A DNA stretch of 34,389 nt from Streptomyces sp. G44 (lineage in GTDB: Bacteria > Actinomycetota > Actinomycetes > Streptomycetales > Streptomycetaceae). Below the pieces are notes generated by a model. The model was not told the origin of the DNA, did no database searches, and saw nothing but the letters and a program-made list of their open reading frames with translations. Location: assembly GCF_016905445.1 (NCBI RefSeq), contig NZ_JAFEXF010000068.1, positions 1-34,389 on the forward strand. Direction: 5' to 3'. The translations under genes and the position numbers were made by a program. Below are positions 31,701-34,389 of the stretch, piece after piece (within the stretch, counting starts at the first letter, position 1; every line of letters starts with the position of its first letter).

Positions 31701-32305
31701 ACCCGGCGCTCGATCTCGATGCCGTGGTCCATCAGCTCCAGGAAGTACCGGTCCTTGCCGAAGATCTCCTGGTACTCCGCCGCGGACTTCAGCGCCTCGT
31801 CGTACTGCCCGAGGCGCAGCCGGGTCTGGAGCTCACCCGAGGGACAGCCGGTGGAGGCGATGAGCCCCTCCGACCACTGGGAGATCGTCTCCTTGTCCAT
31901 GCGGGGCCACTTCTGGAGCCAGCCTTCCGCGTACGCGTCCGAGGAGAGGCGGAAGAGATTGTGCAGGCCGGTCTTGTTCGCCGCCCAGATCGTCTTGTGG
32001 GTGTAGCCACCGGAACCCGAGACGTCGTCGCGCTTCTGGTGCGGCTGGCCCCACTGGATCTTGCGCTTGTTGCGCCGCGACTCCGGCGCCACATACGCCT
32101 CGATCCCGATGATCGGCGTCACGCCCGCCTTCTGCGCGGAGTGGAAGAAGTCGTACGCGCCGTGGAGGTTGCCGTGGTCGGACATGGCGATGTGCGTCAT
32201 GCCCATCTCATTGCACGCCTTGAACATGTCCTTGAGCCGCGCGGCACCGTCAAGCAGCGAGTACTGGGTGTGCACGTGCAGGTGCGTGAAGGGCGGCTTG
32301 GTCAC
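28763..32305 (-). CDS. dnaE: DNA polymerase III alpha subunit (DnaE1 type)
   Basis: This is the replicative polymerase catalytic subunit, 1180 residues. The order is an N-terminal PHP domain (HLHVHTQYSLLDG at 8-20, SDHGNLHGAYDFF, VTNDSHYT), then the C-family polymerase core with the catalytic MPDVDIDFDERRR at about 415, GRGSAAGSIVAYAMG, the fingers/little-finger region, a helix-hairpin-helix portion, and an OB-fold SVVTIGGIISGLQRKMTKQ near 1000. The PHP metal ligands look complete, which in actinobacterial DnaE1 supports intrinsic 3'-5' proofreading. The GTG start at 32305 has GGAGG nine bases upstream. That site is part of a perfect palindrome, GGAGGCCTCC. The gene is transcribed alone, between two convergent/divergent neighbours. 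Confidence 0.97.
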   Translation of the reverse strand: MTKPPFTHLHVHTQYSLLDGAARLKDMFKACNEMGMTHIAMSDHGNLHGAYDFFHSAQKAGVTPIIGIEAYVAPESRRNKRKIQWGQPHQKRDDVSGSGGYTHKTIWAANKTGLHNLFRLSSDAYAEGWLQKWPRMDKETISQWSEGLIASTGCPSGELQTRLRLGQYDEALKSAAEYQEIFGKDRYFLELMDHGIEIERRVRDGLLDIGKKLGIPPLVTNDSHYTYAHESTAHDALLCIQTGKNLSDPDRFRFDGTGYYLKSTDEMYAIDSSDAWQEGCRNTLLVAEQIDTTGMFEKRDLMPKFDIPEGFTEVTWFQEEVRRGMARRYPGGVPEDRQKQAEYEMDIIIQMGFPGYFLVVADFIMWAKNNGIAVGPGRGSAAGSIVAYAMGITDLDPITHGLIFERFLNPERVSMPDVDIDFDERRRVEVIRYVTEKYGADKVAMIGTYGKIKAKNAIKDSARVLGYPYAMGDRLTKAMPADVLGKGIDLDGITNPSHPRYSEAGEIRGMYENEPDVKKVIDTAKGVEGLVRQMGVHAAGVIMSSEPIVDHAPIWVRHTDGVTITQWDYPQCESLGLLKMDFLGLRNLTIMDDAVKMVKANKGIELEMLSLPLDDPKTFELLCRGDTLGVFQFDGGPMRSLLRQMQPDNFEDISAVSALYRPGPMGMNSHTNYAERKNGRQEITPIHPELEEPLKETLGLTYGLIVYQEQVQKAAQIVAGYSLGEADILRRVMGKKKPEELEKNFVLFQAGARKNGYSDEAIQALWDVLVPFAGYAFNKAHSSAYGLVTYWTAYLKANYPAEYMAALLTSVKDDKDKSAVYLNECRRMGIKVLPPNVNESVHNFAAQGDDVILFGLEAVRNVGTNVVESIIRSRKAKGKFTSFPDYLDKVEAAACNKRTTESLIKAGAFDTMGHTRKGLTAQYEPMIDNVVAVKRKEAEGQFDLFGGMGDETGGDEPGFGLDVEFSEDEWEKTYLLAQEREMLGLYVSDHPLFGLEHVLSDKADAGIGQLTGGDFSDGSVVTIGGIISGLQRKMTKQGNAWAIATVEDLAGSIECMFFPATYQLVSTQLVEDAVVFVKGRLDKREDVPRLVAMELQVPDLSNAGTNAPVIITIPTVKVSPPMVHRLGEVLSHHRGNSEVRIKLQGAQKTTVLRLDRHRVKPDPALFGDLKVLLGPSCLAG

Positions 32306-32384
32306 GGTGGGAGGCCTCCGGAGAACGGTTGGTGACAGGCTGCGGGCAGTCTGGGGGGACAGCGACGAAGTCTAATCCGGGGCG

Positions 32385-32415
32385 CTGACAGCGGGCGGGC
32401 ACTCGGGAGTACGGT
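32385..32415 (+). promoter_or_regulatory. Candidate promoter of the DUF2252 gene
   Basis: CTGACA (32385-32390) and TACGGT (32410-32415) are 19 bases apart, leaving a leader of roughly 100 bases before the ATG. On the opposite strand TAGACT (32369-32374) may be the -10 of dnaE. Both are suggestions from pattern only. Confidence 0.35.
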
Positions 32416-32519
32416 CGTGCGTTGGAAGAGGCGGAGCGCCCGCCCGGCGCGGGCGAGATCTCCGCCCCCACCCGCCCACCACCGTCCCGCACGACCCTGT
32501 CACCAGGAGGCACCCAGCG

Positions 32520-33848
32520 ATGTCCGTCCCGCAGCCCACGGCCGATGAGCGCGGCGAGCAGATCCTCGCCGTCTTCGGCACCGCGTTCGGCGAGCTGCTT
32601 GCCGCGGACCCCGCCGCGTTCCGGGTGAAGTTCCGCAAGATGGCCTCCTCCGCCTTCGCGTTCTACCGCGGCACCGCCTGCCTGTTCTACGCCGACCTGG
32701 AGCGCGAGCAGCACGGCGGGCCGTACCTGGACGACCGCACGGGCCGGGTGTGGATCCACGGCGACCTCCACGCCGAGAACTTCGGCACGTACATGGACGC
32801 CCAGGGCCGCCTGATCTTCAACGTGAACGACTTCGACGAGGCGTACGTCGGCCCCTTCACCTGGGACCTGAAGCGCTTCGCCGCCTCCGTGGCCCTGATC
32901 GGCTACTCGAAGGCGCTCAGCGACGAGCAGATCTCCGACCTCGTGCGGATCTACGCGGCGGCGTACCGCGAGCGGATCCACGACCTGGCGACGGGCGCCA
33001 AGAGCGACGAGGTGCCGCCCTTCACGCTGGACACCGCCGAGGGCCCCCTCCTGGACGCACTGCGCGACGCACGCGCCCTGACCCGCTTCGGGCTGCTCGA
33101 CTCGATGACCGAGATCCGCGACTTCGAGCGCCGCTTCGCGCCCGGCGGCGGCTCCATCGAGCTGGACGCCGCCACGCGCTACAAGGTCCTCGCGGCCTTC
33201 GACGGCTATCTGGAGACGCTGCCGGAGTCCTCGCTGACCCGCCCCGACTCCTACCGCGTGAAGGACGTGGTGGGCCGGCGCGGCATCGGCATCGGCTCGG
33301 CGGGCCTGCCGTCGTACAACATCCTCCTGGAGGGCAACAGCGACGCCCTGGAGAACGACGTCGTGATCTACCTCAAGCAGGCGCAGACCCCGGCGGTCTC
33401 GCGGCACATCACGGATCCGGCGGTGCGCGGCTACTTCCGGCACGAGGGGCACCGCACGGTCATCTCACAGCGCGCCCTCCAGGCGCACGCCGACCCGTGG
33501 CTGGGCTGGACCGAGCTGGACGGCGCGGGCCAGCTGGTCGCCGAGGTGTCGCCGTACGCGGTCGACCTGGACTGGTCGGACATCGACGACCTGGAGGAGA
33601 TCTCCGCGGTCGTCGCCGACCTCGGCCGCGCCACCGCCACGATGCACGCCGCGGCGGACGACGAGAGCGGTCACTCGGACCTGGTGCCGTTCTCCACGGA
33701 GCGCGCCATCGACGCCGCGATCGCGGCGGACGAGGCCGGCTTCGCGGAGCTGCTCGTGGACTTCGCGCACACCTACGGCGCACGCGCGCGTGCCGACCAC
33801 CAGATCTTCGTCGACCTGTTCCGCAACGGCCGGATCCCGGGCCTGTAG
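32520..33848 (+). CDS. DUF2252 family protein (kinase-like fold)
   Basis: A 442-residue cytoplasmic protein of the DUF2252 family. The kinase-like core motif is clear: WIHGDLHAENFGTY at about 78-91, then FNVNDFDEA at 100-108 and WDLKRFAASVAL, which mimic the HxD...N and DFD motifs of aminoglycoside/choline-kinase-like enzymes. The rest includes GRRGIGIGSAGLPSYNILLEG and KQAQTPAVSRHI. AGGAGG lies ten bases before the ATG, making the start secure. Substrate and catalytic activity are unknown. It is divergent from dnaE. Confidence 0.9.
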   Translation: MSVPQPTADERGEQILAVFGTAFGELLAADPAAFRVKFRKMASSAFAFYRGTACLFYADLEREQHGGPYLDDRTGRVWIHGDLHAENFGTYMDAQGRLIFNVNDFDEAYVGPFTWDLKRFAASVALIGYSKALSDEQISDLVRIYAAAYRERIHDLATGAKSDEVPPFTLDTAEGPLLDALRDARALTRFGLLDSMTEIRDFERRFAPGGGSIELDAATRYKVLAAFDGYLETLPESSLTRPDSYRVKDVVGRRGIGIGSAGLPSYNILLEGNSDALENDVVIYLKQAQTPAVSRHITDPAVRGYFRHEGHRTVISQRALQAHADPWLGWTELDGAGQLVAEVSPYAVDLDWSDIDDLEEISAVVADLGRATATMHAAADDESGHSDLVPFSTERAIDAAIAADEAGFAELLVDFAHTYGARARADHQIFVDLFRNGRIPGL

Positions 33849-33920
33849 GCGCCCCAGCGTGCCGACGGCGGACCGGCGGAGAACTCACAGGCACCCTTGA
33901 GGGCCCTCTTACGGGAACCC
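33849..33920. other. Short spacer, no gene
   Basis: A 72-base gap without a hairpin comparable to the other terminators. The palindrome GAGGGCCCTC lies at 33899-33908. The following gene has no clear ribosome binding site. Confidence 0.45.
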
Positions 33921-34389
33921 ATGGCACACTCCTCCGCGATGGACATATCCGGGACCCAGCTCAGAGCCGTGCGCGCGGCGCTGTTCACGGCACTCGTCGT
34001 GACGCTCTCCGCCGCGTCGCACGTGCTGCTGTCCCGGGCCCCCCTGCCGCTGACGACCGTCGCGGCGATCGCCGCCGCCGTCTTCGTCCTCGCGTACGCG
34101 CTGGCGGGCCGCGAGCGGGGCTACGGGCGGATCGCCGCCCTGCTGATCCCGCTGGAGCTGGCGGCCGACACGGTGTTCACCGCCGGCCAGCACGTCTGTT
34201 ACGGCGAGGCGGGCGGCCCGGTCGCGGGCCCGCTGCGCTCCGTCGGCTTCGACATGCTGTGCGGTGGTACGCCCGTCGGGACGCCGCTGGCCCGCATGAC
34301 CGCGGACGGCCACGGGGGCGCCGCGGCGCTGCTCGCCGACGCCGACCCGGGCGCCGCCTGGCTGCTGCTGGGGGCGCACGTCGCTGTGG
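33921..34389 (+). CDS. Putative membrane protein, 3' end cut by the window
   Basis: An open frame from ATG 33921 (or ATG 33939) runs to the window end without a stop, about 156 residues seen. It begins MAHSSAMDISGTQLRAVRAA, then has helix LFTALVVTLSAASHVLL, helix TVAAIAAAVFVLAYALAG, a basic loop RERGYGRIAA, helix LLIPLELAADTVFTAG, a loop with QHVCYGEAGGP and FDMLCGGTP, and a further helix GAAWLLLGAHVAV at the end. Codon use is normal. I recognise no family; polytopic membrane protein is all that can be said. It runs in the same direction as the DUF2252 gene, 72 bases downstream. Confidence 0.7.
   Translation, partial: MAHSSAMDISGTQLRAVRAALFTALVVTLSAASHVLLSRAPLPLTTVAAIAAAVFVLAYALAGRERGYGRIAALLIPLELAADTVFTAGQHVCYGEAGGPVAGPLRSVGFDMLCGGTPVGTPLARMTADGHGGAAALLADADPGAAWLLLGAHVAV

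Noticed and set aside
28721..32335. A 1204-codon open frame on the plus strand across dnaE
   Set aside because: It is the antisense shadow of dnaE caused by high GC. The protein is a low-complexity Val/Arg/His/Gly mixture without domains, whereas the minus strand gives a full DNA polymerase III alpha.
32422..32628. TTG-initiated frame upstream of and overlapping the DUF2252 gene
   Set aside because: Different frame, no ribosome site, Pro/Ser/Arg shadow composition; the DUF2252 gene has a strong AGGAGG before its ATG.

Overview
The window is very GC-rich, with GC-biased third codon positions, many GTG starts and 4-base ATGA/GTGA gene overlaps. Its genes include a his/trp supercluster with a single bifunctional priA, a trpM, ribosomal protein bL37 and a DnaE1-type replicase with a PHP domain. 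Together these point to a Streptomyces (or close relative) chromosome, in the conserved core rather than an arm or island. I see no tRNA, rRNA, insertion sequence, prophage or CRISPR array.

Layout. (a) 1-250 is an almost pure C/G tract that looks like a degraded assembly end. It hides the 5' end of the first gene. (b) 271-4344 (+) is a four-gene operon in which every junction is a 4-base overlap: ADP-ribosylglycohydrolase, PfkB/ribokinase, family III CoA transferase, CitE-like CoA-ester lyase. It ends at a perfect hairpin shared with the convergent lgt. (c) 4409-13126 (-) reads, from right to left, hisI, trpE, a Trp-associated membrane protein, an HGxxPAAW protein, a DUF2752 protein, trpC, the 49-residue trpM, trpB, trpA, a DsbA-like thioredoxin-fold protein and lgt. 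(d) 13210-13845 (+) is a DinB-like TIGR03085 gene dividing the trp/hisI block from the his block. (e) 13957-19728 (-) is the tightly packed his operon hisD-hisC-hisB-(54-residue membrane protein)-hisH-priA-RidA-hisF. (f) 19891-24137 (+) holds a beta-helix membrane protein, a helical-repeat protein, a LON-domain protein, ybaK and bL37. (g) 24159-28158 (-) holds a membrane protein, an ABC-2 exporter pair and a NYN-domain nuclease. (h) 28501-34389 holds a 59-residue hydrophilic protein (+), dnaE (-), a DUF2252 protein (+) and a membrane protein cut by the window end (+).

How they work together. Histidine and tryptophan synthesis share the isomerase PriA (HisA plus TrpF), which explains the absence of a separate trpF. 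hisG, hisE, trpD and trpG are not here and must lie elsewhere. Several small proteins without assigned chemistry ride in these operons: TrpM, the 54-residue membrane protein, HGxxPAAW, DUF2752 and a RidA homologue with Ala at the usual catalytic Arg. The first operon looks catabolic: it may cleave a ribosylated or other N-glycosidic compound, phosphorylate the sugar, and degrade an acid part through CoA transfer and retro-Claisen/aldol cleavage. That function is inference.

Most of the window is ordinary housekeeping sequence. The items most worth a second look are the four-gene salvage-like operon, the RidA homologue without the catalytic Arg, a 17-codon upstream ORF with tandem repeats ending on the trpC start codon, the many apparently leaderless starts, a repeat-like insertion inside the gene at 21646, and the beta-helix/pore-like membrane protein.
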